64,000 nt of DNA from Alphaproteobacteria bacterium. Its GTDB lineage: Bacteria > Pseudomonadota > Alphaproteobacteria > Rhodobacterales > Rhodobacteraceae. Every line of letters starts with the position of its first letter. Position 1 is the stretch's first letter. The stretch spans positions 1-64,000 of the forward strand of contig QOQE01000008.1 of the NCBI GenBank assembly GCA_003331935.1, written 5' to 3'. Below the pieces are notes generated by a model that ran no database searches, was not told where the DNA came from, and saw only the letters and a list, made by a program, of their open reading frames with translations. The position numbers were made by a program, and so were the translations under genes. Shown in pieces: positions 50,471 through 60,038 of the stretch.

Positions 50471-50477
50471 AAGATAT

Positions 50478-51338
50478 ATGACATCAAAAAAAAAAAAAAT
50501 TGGCCTTATTATAGGAAGTGGTGATTTAGCCATTTATTGTGTGGAGAAATTAGTAAATTTAGGGCATGAGATAGTTGTATTAAGATTACCATGTAGTCAA
50601 ATTAAAATACGAAGAGGCATTAAGAAAATCGATATACGATATGAAAAAATTGGTGAGGCATTCTCGTATTTAAAGCAAAACAGTATAAGCGATATAGCAT
50701 TGATTGGGTATTTGGAAAGACCTGTAATAGATGTTTTAAAAGCATCGCAAAAGTCGCAAAGAATTCTATCAAAAGTTGTCTCGACTCTTAACGAAGGAGA
50801 TGGAGCCATCTTTGCTGCTGTAAAAAAAATGCTTATTGATGAAAATTTCAATATGTTAAAAGTACAAGACCTTTTGCCTGCACTAACATTGCCGCCTGGA
50901 ATGTTGGGATCATCTTTTGAAGAAATAATCAGAACTCATGAAATAGAAAGAGGCATATCGACTTTTCTTGACTATGCGAATCTTGATGTTGGTCAATCTA
51001 TAGTCTTTCAAGGCGGGCACTGTCTGGGTATGGAGACACTTACTGGTACTGATGAGATGATAAAAGCAGTTGTTAACTACAGAAAGAGTAACTACGGCAA
51101 GTCACTTTCTGGTGGAATATTGATTAAGGGGTCAAAGCCTAAGCAAATCCTAGATATTGATACTCCGGTTATTGGACCTAATACTATAAAGTTGGCACAT
51201 AAAGCAAAGTTGAAAGGATTGGTTATTGAAAGTAACAAAGTTATCCTTGTGAATAGGGATTTAATCATAACTCTTCTTGAGAGTTACAATATGTTTCTTT
51301 TCTCAACTAATTTCTTCAAAAAAAACCTTCAATGTTGA
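50478..51338 (+). CDS. lpxI: UDP-2,3-diacylglucosamine pyrophosphatase LpxI
   Basis: LpxI hydrolyses UDP-diacylglucosamine to lipid X, replacing LpxH in alphaproteobacteria. The protein (286 residues from ATG 50478; an ATG at 50451 inside lpxA is the alternative) shows the N-terminal GLIIGSGDLA, a central GYLERP and a late DTPVIGPNTIKLA segment typical of the LpxI/DUF1009 family. The fourth to eighth codons contain a run of 13 A residues. It overlaps lpxB by 7 bases. Confidence 0.93.
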   Translation: MTSKKKKIGLIIGSGDLAIYCVEKLVNLGHEIVVLRLPCSQIKIRRGIKKIDIRYEKIGEAFSYLKQNSISDIALIGYLERPVIDVLKASQKSQRILSKVVSTLNEGDGAIFAAVKKMLIDENFNMLKVQDLLPALTLPPGMLGSSFEEIIRTHEIERGISTFLDYANLDVGQSIVFQGGHCLGMETLTGTDEMIKAVVNYRKSNYGKSLSGGILIKGSKPKQILDIDTPVIGPNTIKLAHKAKLKGLVIESNKVILVNRDLIITLLESYNMFLFSTNFFKKNLQC

Positions 51339-52516
51339 AAATATTTATCAGCGTTGGTGAGCATTCTGGCGATTTACTGGGTGCACGATTAATTAGAGCG
51401 TTAAAAAATGAGTTAGATGCTCAAAACCATCTTGACTTCCAGGGAGTAGGGGGGCCGTTGATGGAAAGTGAAGGTTTTAAAAGTATATTCAACTTCTCTT
51501 TACTTTCAGTCATGGGAATAAAAGATATTTTTTCAAATTTCTTCCCAATCTTAAAGATCTTGAGACAAGCAAGTAATTATAATCTCGCATGGAAACCTGA
51601 TCTGATAATAACTATAGATGCTCCTGAATTTAACTTGCGGCTAGCTTCAAGGATAAGAAAAAAGTGGAAAGATGTAAAAATAGTACATTATGTTTTACCA
51701 TCTGTTTGGGCATGGCGGCAAAGTCGAGTGAAGATTTTAAAAAAGAACATTGATCATATTTTATTAATCTTACCTTTTGAGAAAGAGTTCTTGAAAAAGT
51801 TTAATATTCAATGTGATTTTGTTGGACACCCAATATCTTCAAGTTTACAGCCGAAAACAAGAGATGTAATTTCATTTAAGAGAAATTTAAATATCAAAGA
51901 TACAACAAAAATTGTAACTCTTCTTCCAGGGTCTAGGATTAGTGAAGTAAACAGAATGCTTCCAATTTTTTTGGAAACAGCACGTCTATTAAGTGCTAAG
52001 TTTCCTGACACTGTGTTTATATGTCCAACTCCAAAAGTGGTTGAAGGGTCTTTTAAAAAACTAGTATCTGAAAGTAATATCAAGATAAAACATATTAGCG
52101 CTGAGTCAGTTTCGAGTGATGAATTTAACAAGCTCAAAAATTCTCTTTATGCGTGTACAGACTTAGCGCTTGTGACTTCAGGGACTGTAGTTTTAGAGTT
52201 ATCAAAGGCTAGTGTCCCAATGATTGTAGGATATCGTGCGGGTTTTTTAACTGAGATTATTTATAGACTTTTTATAAAAATACCTTCGGCAAATTTGGTA
52301 AACCTAATTACAAAAAGAAATGATATTCCTGAGTTTCTCTTCAATCGTTGCAATTCTAAAAACTTTTATTCGCAAGCTAAATTATTGCTTGATGAAAAGA
52401 AGCAAGCAGAGGCTCAACTTATTTCTTCAAAACAGGCTATCAGAGAGCTTGGATACGGGTCAATAGACCCTTCAATACGAGCTGCGAAATCAATAAAAAA
52501 GTTTCTCAAACTATAA
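51332..52516 (+). CDS. lpxB: Lipid-A-disaccharide synthase LpxB
   Basis: LpxB joins lipid X to UDP-diacylglucosamine. The 394-residue GT-B-type transferase starts with ISVGEHSGDLLGARLI and has GVGGPLM, YVLPSVWAW, LLPGSRISEV and GTVVLELSKASVPM in order. It ends the rightward operon, 10 bases from the convergent gltA end. Confidence 0.97.
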   Translation: MLKIFISVGEHSGDLLGARLIRALKNELDAQNHLDFQGVGGPLMESEGFKSIFNFSLLSVMGIKDIFSNFFPILKILRQASNYNLAWKPDLIITIDAPEFNLRLASRIRKKWKDVKIVHYVLPSVWAWRQSRVKILKKNIDHILLILPFEKEFLKKFNIQCDFVGHPISSSLQPKTRDVISFKRNLNIKDTTKIVTLLPGSRISEVNRMLPIFLETARLLSAKFPDTVFICPTPKVVEGSFKKLVSESNIKIKHISAESVSSDEFNKLKNSLYACTDLALVTSGTVVLELSKASVPMIVGYRAGFLTEIIYRLFIKIPSANLVNLITKRNDIPEFLFNRCNSKNFYSQAKLLLDEKKQAEAQLISSKQAIRELGYGSIDPSIRAAKSIKKFLKL

Positions 52517-52526
52517 TTATCAAGTA

Positions 52527-53825
52527 TTATCTTTTATTCAAAGGCACATAGCTTCTATGAGTTGCCCCCGTAAAAAGTTGTCTAGGGCGACCGATCTTAA
52601 TATTTGGATCAGAAATCATCTCTTGCCACTGAGAAAGCCAGCCTACTGTTCGTGCCAAAGCAAAAATAGGGGTAAACATTGAAGTAGGAAACTCCATCGC
52701 CTCAAGTATTATTCCTGAGTAAAAATCAACATTGGGATAGAGCTTTTTCTCAACAAAATAATCGTCTTCTAATGCGATTTTTTCGAGCTCTTTGGCTACC
52801 TGAAGAGTCGGGTTATCTTTAACTCCCATTAAATCAAGCACTTCATCAGCACTTTGTTTCATGACCCTTGATCTCGGATCAAAGTTTTTATACACGCGAT
52901 GCCCGAATCCCATAAGACGGAATGGATCTTTCTTGTCTTTTGCCTTAGAAATATATTCCGGAATGCGGTCTGGAGTTCCTATTTCTTTAAGCATATTAAG
53001 TGCAGCTTCATTCGCTCCGCCATGAGCTGGGCCCCAAAGACACGCTATTCCTGCAGCTATGCAAGCAAAAGGGTTTGCTCCGGAAGAAGCTGCTAGTCTT
53101 ACTGTTGAAGTGGAGGCGTTTTGCTCATGATCAGCATGGAGAATAAATATTCTATCCATAGCTTTACTCAAAATGGGATCACAAACATATTCTTCAGCAG
53201 GTACAGAAAAACACATTTGCAAAAAATTAGGAGCATATTGGAGATTATTCTTTGGATAAGCAAAAGGCTGTCCTATAGAGTACTTGTATGCCCATGCAAC
53301 AATAGTAGGCAGCTTTGCTATCATTCTAATTGTTGCCACTTCTCGTTGCCATGGGTCATTGATGTCTGTACTGTCATGATAAAACGCAGACATAGCCGCC
53401 TGTACGCCACAAACTATTGCCATCGGATGCGCATCTCTTCTAAATCCTCTGAAGAAATTTAGCATCTGCTCGTGTAACATTGTGTGCCGGGTAACCCTGC
53501 TACAAAAATCGTCATATTGTGGCTTGTCTGGTAATTCGCCACGCAGTAAAAGATAAGCAACCTCTAAAAATGTAGATTTTTCAGCCAGCTCTTCTATCGG
53601 ATAACCTCTATAAAGTAATTCTCCTTTGTCTCCATCTATAAAAGTTATATTGCTGTCACACGAGGCTGTTGAAGTAAAGCCAGGATCATATGTAAATAAT
53701 CCCGTTTCCTTGTATAAACTTCTTATATCTAGAACGTCAGGTCCCAAAGTACCTTTGCTTACAGGTACCTTGATACTCTTTTTGTCTATTTTAAGCTCGG
53801 CATATTTTTGTGATTTATCTAACAA
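52527..53825 (-). CDS. gltA: Citrate synthase
   Basis: Citrate synthase of the TCA cycle, type II length (432 residues). The catalytic histidines are in HADHEQNAS and [12 protein letters not shown], and the catalytic aspartate region is close to the C-terminus. The start is TTG at 53825; AGGGGA lies about eight bases upstream. A clear promoter lies in the 63-base gap from gltX, so it can be transcribed independently. Confidence 0.96.
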   Translation of the reverse strand: MLDKSQKYAELKIDKKSIKVPVSKGTLGPDVLDIRSLYKETGLFTYDPGFTSTASCDSNITFIDGDKGELLYRGYPIEELAEKSTFLEVAYLLLRGELPDKPQYDDFCSRVTRHTMLHEQMLNFFRGFRRDAHPMAIVCGVQAAMSAFYHDSTDINDPWQREVATIRMIAKLPTIVAWAYKYSIGQPFAYPKNNLQYAPNFLQMCFSVPAEEYVCDPILSKAMDRIFILHADHEQNASTSTVRLAASSGANPFACIAAGIACLWGPAHGGANEAALNMLKEIGTPDRIPEYISKAKDKKDPFRLMGFGHRVYKNFDPRSRVMKQSADEVLDLMGVKDNPTLQVAKELEKIALEDDYFVEKKLYPNVDFYSGIILEAMEFPTSMFTPIFALARTVGWLSQWQEMISDPNIKIGRPRQLFTGATHRSYVPLNKR

Positions 53826-53851
53826 ACTTCCAATCCCCTATTGATAATAAC

Positions 53852-53879
53852 ATTATAGTTTATAATAATTAATAATCAA
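53852..53879 (-). promoter_or_regulatory. Likely promoter of gltA
   Basis: On the minus strand TTGATT (53879-53874), a 16-base spacer and a consensus TATAAT (53857-53852) precede the gltA start by 26 bases, in the gap after gltX. Confidence 0.55.
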
Positions 53880-53888
53880 TTTTTTGAT

Positions 53889-55274
53889 TTAACTTATGTC
53901 TATCTTTAATCTATTAAGGATTTCATCTTCACCTAGTATTTCCATGATATGCACTATGCTAGGAGATGACATTGATCCAGTTATTATTATTCTAAGAGGC
54001 AAACCAATATCACGAAATTTAAGTTTATTTTCATCACAATAAGTATTGATGAATGCCTCCAAATAATTTGCTTCCCATTTTAGTTGTGTTGACCCAATTG
54101 AGTTCGCAAAACCTTGAATAATCTCTTTAGATCTATCATCTAACAAAGTTAACGATTTTTCCTTTCCAACTGTAACATCGTCAAATAGAAAAGAAGCAGC
54201 ATTAAAGATTTCACCAAGCGAACTACACCTCCCAGAAACTAAAGGCAAAAACTGTTTTAATCTTTCTATGCAAGAATCTGTTAAGTTTACGTTTTTATAA
54301 ACTCTTATATATTCCAATAGCAATTTTTGGAGTTCGCTTGCTGGCTTTGAGGTCAGGTGCTTTTTAGAAATAAATGATAGTTTTTTTAAATCAAGTCTAG
54401 ACGGGCTTCTACCAACTCCCTCAAGGGTAAACCAGGAGATTGCTTGTTCCAAATTGAAGAACTCCTTGTCTTTATAGTTCCAACCGAGTCTGGCAATATA
54501 ATTTAGCATTGCATCTGGCAAAAAGCCCGCTTGCTTAAAGTCTAGCAAGTTACTTTTTCCGTCTCTCTTTGATAGTTTTTCGCCAACACTATTGTGAATA
54601 AGTGGGATATGAGCGAACGTTGGAGGTTGCCATTTCAAAGCTTGGTATAAAAGCAACTGTTTCACGGTATTTGTAAGATGATCTTCGCCTCTGATAACAT
54701 GACTTATATTCATGTCATAATCATCCACAACTACTGCAAGATTATAGGTAGCGGTATTATCACTTCTTGCTATTACAAAATCTTCTATTGAGTTCAAATC
54801 CCATGATAATTCTCCTCTTATTTTATCAGTGAAATAAATCCTTGAGGGTTCAATGGGAATTTTAAAACGTACAACGTATTCTTCAGAGGGCAGTTTATTT
54901 AAACTACGATCTCTCCATGGTGACCTAAACGCGGCTTCCTTTTTCTTAGTGCTATTCTCGGCACCTTCTTTGCTCATAAAGCATCGAAAGGCTAACCCTT
55001 TCTCTAATAATTGATCGATAATTTGTTGATGCCGATTACTGTTATTTCGCTGAAAAACAACATGTTCGTCCCATGGTATATTTAACCATTCAAGGTCATC
55101 CAAAATTTTCTTTGATAAGGAGTTATCTGATCTTTTTAAATCAGTATCTTCTATACGTACAAGAAACTTTCCCTTCATGCTTTTTGCAAAAAGATAATTG
55201 AAAAGAGCTGTCCTAGCTCCTCCAAGATGCAGGTCTCCAGTAGGAGAAGGTGCAAATCTAGTTCTTATTTCCAT
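53889..55274 (-). CDS. gltX: Glutamyl-tRNA synthetase
   Basis: This class I synthetase charges tRNA-Glu. The HIGH-type motif HLGG follows PSPTGD near residue 17, and KLSKRDG (KMSKS-type) lies near residue 240. The length is 461. Many alphaproteobacteria have two copies, one of which mischarges tRNA-Gln for the amidotransferase; which kind this is cannot be told by eye. It follows lexA by 19 bases; comEC, often found between them, is absent. Confidence 0.95.
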   Translation of the reverse strand: MEIRTRFAPSPTGDLHLGGARTALFNYLFAKSMKGKFLVRIEDTDLKRSDNSLSKKILDDLEWLNIPWDEHVVFQRNNSNRHQQIIDQLLEKGLAFRCFMSKEGAENSTKKKEAAFRSPWRDRSLNKLPSEEYVVRFKIPIEPSRIYFTDKIRGELSWDLNSIEDFVIARSDNTATYNLAVVVDDYDMNISHVIRGEDHLTNTVKQLLLYQALKWQPPTFAHIPLIHNSVGEKLSKRDGKSNLLDFKQAGFLPDAMLNYIARLGWNYKDKEFFNLEQAISWFTLEGVGRSPSRLDLKKLSFISKKHLTSKPASELQKLLLEYIRVYKNVNLTDSCIERLKQFLPLVSGRCSSLGEIFNAASFLFDDVTVGKEKSLTLLDDRSKEIIQGFANSIGSTQLKWEANYLEAFINTYCDENKLKFRDIGLPLRIIITGSMSSPSIVHIMEILGEDEILNRLKIDIS

Positions 55275-55293
55275 AACTTAGATGTATAGGTGA

Positions 55294-55935
55294 TTAATAT
55301 TGCCTTATCAAGCCAATCAAAATTCCTTGAATGGTAATTTGACCCGCTGAATATATTCTGGTTTCAAATGCTTGATTCGCAGCCTCTAAGGCAATGGTGT
55401 CTCCACGCTTTCTAAATCTTTTTAGTGTAGCTTCATTTTCATTTGTCAAAGCAACCACAATATCTCCATTGTTCGCTGTACTTTGTTTCTTAATAATTGC
55501 AAAATCTCCATCATTTATACCAGCATCAATCATTGAGTCGCCTTTTATTTCAAGAACGAAGCTATCTGACCCTTTGGTTAATTTTTTTGGAACATGTAAA
55601 CAATTCTCACCAGACTCTATAGCTTCTATAGGTAACCCAGCAGCTATTCTTCCAACTACAGGCAACTTAACAACATGATCATTGCTTTTTGTGTTTTTAT
55701 GATCTGAGAGTATTTGCTTTGCGTTAGATGGTTTTAATATTTCTATAGCTCTTGCCTTAAAGGGTAACTTTTTAATAAATCCTCGCTCCTCAAGACCTGA
55801 AATAAGTCGGTGAATACCTGATTTTGATTTAAGCCCTACTTTTTTCTTCATTTCCTCAAAAGAGGGTGTAACTCCTGACAAAGATATTCTCTCTTCTAGG
55901 AATAAGAAAAGCTCATGTTGTTTTTTCGTTAACAT
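55294..55935 (-). CDS. lexA: SOS repressor LexA
   Basis: LexA represses SOS genes and cleaves itself when RecA is activated. The 213-residue protein has an N-terminal winged helix (about 1-65), the self-cleavage site A99-G100 in RIAAG, catalytic serine S134 in GDSM and lysine K172 in EATLKRF. A strong ribosome-binding site (GGAGGT) precedes the ATG. A LexA box lies in its promoter. Its other visible target in this window is the microprotein gene at 9084-9200. Confidence 0.97.
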   Translation of the reverse strand: MLTKKQHELFLFLEERISLSGVTPSFEEMKKKVGLKSKSGIHRLISGLEERGFIKKLPFKARAIEILKPSNAKQILSDHKNTKSNDHVVKLPVVGRIAAGLPIEAIESGENCLHVPKKLTKGSDSFVLEIKGDSMIDAGINDGDFAIIKKQSTANNGDIVVALTNENEATLKRFRKRGDTIALEAANQAFETRIYSAGQITIQGILIGLIRQY

Positions 55936-55961
55936 CTAGACCTCCGAGGTAAACGGTAAAT

Positions 55962-55981
55962 GTTCTTGTTTTGTTTGTCAA
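55962..55981 (-). promoter_or_regulatory. lexA promoter with LexA box
   Basis: On the plus strand GTTC (55962-55965), seven bases and GTTT (55973-55976) form a one-mismatch alphaproteobacterial SOS box. On the minus strand a consensus -35 TTGACA (55981-55976) directly adjoins it, so the box fills the promoter spacer. This is the expected site for LexA autoregulation. The promoter starts next to the moeA stop codon. Confidence 0.75.
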
Positions 55982-55982
55982 T

Positions 55983-57167
55983 TTAAAAATCAATAATTTC
56001 TACAATCCCACCTTTTTTTTGAGGAGACGAGCAAGGAGGTATAATTAAAAGGCAATTAGATTGTATAAGGACAGAGTGTAGTGAGCTATCTTGTTTTGAG
56101 AACGGTTTAACGTAAATTGTTGTTCCCTTTTGGAATGTAAAAGCTCTCATATAGTGTTCTCTTTGTGATTTTGAAATTTTAATATCTTCAGATAAAAAAG
56201 CTTTTCGGGTAAGCAGTTCTTTACGGTTTCCACTCAGCATTTTTCTGATTAACGTTACTATAAACAATCTCGCGCAAACTATGCTTGATATTGGATTGCC
56301 TGGTAAGCAAAAAATAAGTTTTTTGCCAATTTGCCCTATAATTATAGGTTTTCCTGGCCTTATAGGTATTCCGTCCACAAGGATTGTTATACCTAGTTTA
56401 CTGTAATGTTTCCGTATAAGATCATAATTGCCTTTAGACACACCACCTAGAGTTATAATTACTTGTGATTGTTTGGTGTTTTCAAGGGCGCAGGATATAT
56501 CAGCTAGGTTATCTCTGCATACTGGAGCAATAGTTGCTTCAGCTCCTTCAGCCTCTAACAAAGACTTTATGCCATATGGGCTAGATGAAAAAATACTATT
56601 TTTTCTAGCTTTGCTTCCAAGCGTTAATATCTCATTTCCTGTTGGAATTATACAAACCTTAGGCTTTTTTATGACAGAAACTTTTTCCAGATTAAGAGAA
56701 GCTAAAGCTGAAATAAGCTTAAAATCAATAATCATTGGGTGGTTGATGACTTGGCCCCTATCAAAATCAAGTCCTTTTTTCCTAACATAAGGACTTTTTT
56801 TATCAACGGTTTCCACACGCATAAAATCATTCTCTATCGTAGTATTTTCTTGAAGCACTACAAAATCAGCATTTTTTGGCATCCTTGATCCAGTATAAAC
56901 CCTGACACACTCATAGGGCGTAATCACGTATCCTGATTTTGATCCAGCAGGTATCTCACCTAGGATCCTAAATCTCTTTATTTTTCCTAAAGATGATTTT
57001 TTTATTGCAAATCCGTCCATCGAGGAAGTATCGAATTCAGGGATACTTTTGCTTACAGTAAGTGGCTTTGATAGTGTTCTGCCAATTGAGTCTTTCAAGA
57101 AAATTTTTTCGGTTGAGATTGAAAATTTATGTTCAAATAATACCTTTAAAGCATTGAAAACATTCAT
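55983..57167 (-). CDS. moeA: Molybdopterin molybdenumtransferase MoeA
   Basis: MoeA inserts molybdate into adenylated molybdopterin. The 394-residue protein has the early SSMDGFAI motif, PTGNEIL at about 175-181, GGVSKGNYD and LPGNPISS, in family order. It lies between moaC and lexA in the common alphaproteobacterial arrangement, so a molybdoenzyme must exist elsewhere in the genome. Confidence 0.95.
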   Translation of the reverse strand: MNVFNALKVLFEHKFSISTEKIFLKDSIGRTLSKPLTVSKSIPEFDTSSMDGFAIKKSSLGKIKRFRILGEIPAGSKSGYVITPYECVRVYTGSRMPKNADFVVLQENTTIENDFMRVETVDKKSPYVRKKGLDFDRGQVINHPMIIDFKLISALASLNLEKVSVIKKPKVCIIPTGNEILTLGSKARKNSIFSSSPYGIKSLLEAEGAEATIAPVCRDNLADISCALENTKQSQVIITLGGVSKGNYDLIRKHYSKLGITILVDGIPIRPGKPIIIGQIGKKLIFCLPGNPISSIVCARLFIVTLIRKMLSGNRKELLTRKAFLSEDIKISKSQREHYMRAFTFQKGTTIYVKPFSKQDSSLHSVLIQSNCLLIIPPCSSPQKKGGIVEIIDF

Positions 57168-57182
57168 TTTTTTAAATCTTCA

Positions 57183-57653
57183 CTATTTTTTGTAGTCACC
57201 AGTTTTCCCACCTTTTTTTTCTAAAAGAAATATATCTTTAATGTAAACAGATTTGTCCACTCCCTTTACCATATCATAGATTGTGAGAGCAGAGATCGAT
57301 ACGGCGGTTAGTGCTTCCATCTCCACACCAGTTTTCTCCTCAGATTGTACAATGCTAACTATCTCAAGTTCTTCTTCTAGCAATCTAAAATTAATTTCAC
57401 TGCTATCCAGACTAATGTTGTGACATAAAGGAATTAAATTTGATGTTTGCTTTGCTCCCATAATTCCAGCAATTCTAGCAACACTAATAACATTTCCTTT
57501 CTTAAACGCATCGTTTTTTATCATTGAAATTATTTTACTTGAAAGCCAAATGGTGGCTTGCGCCTTTGCATACCTCGATGACTTTTTCTTTTTTGAAATG
57601 TTTACAATTCTTGCATTGCCTTTTTTATCTAGATGACTGAATCTGTTTTCCAT
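57183..57653 (-). CDS. moaC: Cyclic pyranopterin monophosphate synthase MoaC
   Basis: MoaC acts with MoaA in the first stage of molybdopterin synthesis. The 156-residue protein has the CHNISLDSSEI segment and GVEMEALTAVS, both family hallmarks. MoaA itself is not in the window. It is 15 bases upstream of moeA and 2 bases downstream of trpC. Confidence 0.96.
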   Translation of the reverse strand: MENRFSHLDKKGNARIVNISKKKKSSRYAKAQATIWLSSKIISMIKNDAFKKGNVISVARIAGIMGAKQTSNLIPLCHNISLDSSEINFRLLEEELEIVSIVQSEEKTGVEMEALTAVSISALTIYDMVKGVDKSVYIKDIFLLEKKGGKTGDYKK

Positions 57654-57655
57654 TA

Positions 57656-58438
57656 TTATTCCAGTAACGATTTTGTTGCTTTTTCTACATTATTCTGTTT
57701 CATCAAGCTTTCTCCAACAAGAAACGATGATACTCCGAGTTCGGCCAGCCTTTCTAATTCACCCTTTTTCGATAATCCAGATTCAGAGATTATGGTTTTG
57801 TTTTTGGGTATATGGGGCAATAGCTTAATTGTAGTATCGGTATCAGTAATAAATGTATTGAGGTCTCTATTATTTATCCCAATTATATTTGAAGAAAAAT
57901 GCTTAGTTGCTTCAAGTTCCTCAAGAGAATGCACCTCTAAGATGCATTCTAATCCAATATCTAGCGCCGTTGATTCAATTAATTTATTTTCTTTGATCGA
58001 ATTCATGCCAATTATAATGAGAATACAGTCAGCTCCCAGGTTTTTTGACTCTATCACTTGAAGAGGATCAATCATGAACTCCTTGCGTAGAATAGGCAAA
58101 GATACAACATCTTTTATTTGAGGAATATATTCGTTGGAGCCTTTGAAATAGTTTTCATCTGTTAATACTGAAAGACAAGAAGCGCCACCTTTTTCATAAG
58201 AAATTGCTAATTCACGTGGGTTGAAATCTTCCCTAATTATACCTTTTGAAGGCGATGCTTTTTTAATTTCTGTTATTAACGTATAGATATTATTTCTAGG
58301 CTCTTTTAAAGAGTCTTCAAATGGCAGTTTTTTAGGTGAAGACTTAAGGAAGTTTAGTCTGTCATGCTCAAGCTGATTTTTGTTTAATGCACGTACTTCC
58401 CTCATTTTTGTAAGCTTTATTTTATCTAAAATACTCAT
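57656..58438 (-). CDS. trpC: Indole-3-glycerol phosphate synthase
   Basis: TrpC closes the indole ring in tryptophan synthesis. The 260-residue barrel has EIKKASPSKG at about 57-66, LRKEFMID and the late ISESGLSKKGEL segment. It is monofunctional, not fused to TrpF. It overlaps trpD by 4 bases. Confidence 0.97.
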   Translation of the reverse strand: MSILDKIKLTKMREVRALNKNQLEHDRLNFLKSSPKKLPFEDSLKEPRNNIYTLITEIKKASPSKGIIREDFNPRELAISYEKGGASCLSVLTDENYFKGSNEYIPQIKDVVSLPILRKEFMIDPLQVIESKNLGADCILIIIGMNSIKENKLIESTALDIGLECILEVHSLEELEATKHFSSNIIGINNRDLNTFITDTDTTIKLLPHIPKNKTIISESGLSKKGELERLAELGVSSFLVGESLMKQNNVEKATKSLLE

Positions 58439-59454
58439 GACAAGGAAGGTTTTAACGATTTCAAACTTTCAATAAGCTTTTTTGTTTTTCCTGAAAGCAA
58501 CGCGTCAGTAGCCAACCTCGCTCCATCTTGAAGATTTTTTGTATTTTCACTAATATTTAAGGCTGCTGCACTATTAAAAATAACAGATTGGAAAAAACCA
58601 CTCTTCTCTCCATCAACTAACTGTTCGATTTTTTGTGCATTGAATTGGGGCGAGCCACCCAAAATTTCAGAGAAATTGCATGTCTTAAGCTTAGCATCCT
58701 GAGGGTTGATTTTAAACTCATTAATGTTGCCATCATCAAGCTCAACTACATAAGTGTCACCGGTAATAGAAATTTCATCTGTTCCATCTGATCCGTGGAC
58801 AACCCAAGCTCGTTTTGTATTCAAATTTTTAAGAACTTCTATCATCTTTACTGCTAATGATTTTTCATAAACACCAATAAGTTGATATTTAACAGAAGCT
58901 GGGTTTGTTAGAGGGCCGAGGATATTAAAAACTGTTCTAAACCCAAGGTCTTGCCTAACTGGCATAACGTTTTTCATAGCAGGGTGATAAATAGGAGCCA
59001 ACATAAAACAAAAATTAAAATTCTCTAATGATTTTTGTGCTGCTTCTGGGTCCATTTGAGTATTTATCCCAAGCATATCGAGAGTATCGGATGCTCCAGC
59101 AAGTGAAGAAATTTTTTTATTTCCATGTTTAGCAACTTTTACCCCGGTGGAGGCGACAGTTAGAGAGCTTGCGGTAGAAATATTTAAAGTATTCATGCCG
59201 TCTCCACCTGTTCCTACTATGTCTATTGAGTCCTCACTCTTTAAAACTTTGATGGATTTTTTTCTCATAATAGATGCCGCAGCTGTAAGCTCATCAATAC
59301 TTTCGCCGCGCACTTTTAAAGAAGTAAGGAATGATGATATTTCGACCTTTGACAGATTACCATCCATTATATTTTCAAAGACAAACTCGGCATCTTTAAA
59401 TGAGATGGGTCCTTTCGTTGCGTTAGATAATAAGGCTTTCATATTTTCATGCAT
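58435..59454 (-). CDS. trpD: Anthranilate phosphoribosyltransferase
   Basis: TrpD transfers phosphoribose to anthranilate. The 339-residue protein has the PRPP-binding GTGGDG at about 82-87, KHGNKKISSLAGASDTLD and GPLTNPA. It is not fused to TrpG. The start codon lies just inside the gap of 4 bases from trpG. Confidence 0.97.
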   Translation of the reverse strand: MHENMKALLSNATKGPISFKDAEFVFENIMDGNLSKVEISSFLTSLKVRGESIDELTAAASIMRKKSIKVLKSEDSIDIVGTGGDGMNTLNISTASSLTVASTGVKVAKHGNKKISSLAGASDTLDMLGINTQMDPEAAQKSLENFNFCFMLAPIYHPAMKNVMPVRQDLGFRTVFNILGPLTNPASVKYQLIGVYEKSLAVKMIEVLKNLNTKRAWVVHGSDGTDEISITGDTYVVELDDGNINEFKINPQDAKLKTCNFSEILGGSPQFNAQKIEQLVDGEKSGFFQSVIFNSAAALNISENTKNLQDGARLATDALLSGKTKKLIESLKSLKPSLS

Positions 59455-59458
59455 CAGT

Positions 59459-60037
59459 TCATTCCAAAACGTTCAAAAAATTATTTAGGATTTGCTTTCC
59501 ACAACTTGTCTTAATGGACTCTGGGTGAAACTGAAGGCCAAATATTGGAAGCTCTTTATGCATGATAGCCATGATAGTCTTATCTATTGTCTTTGCAATA
59601 GCTACAAGTGAGTTTGGTAACGTTAAAGGGTCTATGCAAAGAGAGTGGTATCTTGTGGCTTCAAAAGGGTTTGATAAGTTTCTAAATATAGAATGTTCCT
59701 GAGAATAGTGTATCTTATCTACTTTTCCATGCATTATCTCTGGAGCGCTTATAATTTTTGCGCCAAAAGCTGCACCTATAGCTTGGTGACCTAGACAAAC
59801 TCCTAGAAGTGGTATTTTCTGATGGAGTGCAACTGCTTTGACTAGTTCTATGGATATTCCAGCTTTGTCTGGACCACAAGGCCCTGGAGAAATCACAATT
59901 CCCTTTGGTTTCAGTTCAATGATACTATCCACTGTTATTTCGTCATTTCTATAAACGTTAGCTTCATAACCCAATTCACCAAAATAATGGTAGAGGTTGT
60001 AGGTAAAGCTATCATAGTTATCAATAATCAACAGCAT
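59459..60037 (-). CDS. trpG: Anthranilate synthase glutamine amidotransferase subunit
   Basis: TrpG supplies ammonia from glutamine to TrpE. I use the ATG at 60037, six bases after GGAG, giving 192 residues; a TTG at 60049 inside trpE is less likely. The triad shows nucleophile C81 in GVCLGHQ and the late HPES. It might also serve PabB, as in other bacteria with one such subunit. Confidence 0.95.
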   Translation of the reverse strand: MLLIIDNYDSFTYNLYHYFGELGYEANVYRNDEITVDSIIELKPKGIVISPGPCGPDKAGISIELVKAVALHQKIPLLGVCLGHQAIGAAFGAKIISAPEIMHGKVDKIHYSQEHSIFRNLSNPFEATRYHSLCIDPLTLPNSLVAIAKTIDKTIMAIMHKELPIFGLQFHPESIKTSCGKQILNNFLNVLE

Positions 60038-60038
60038 T

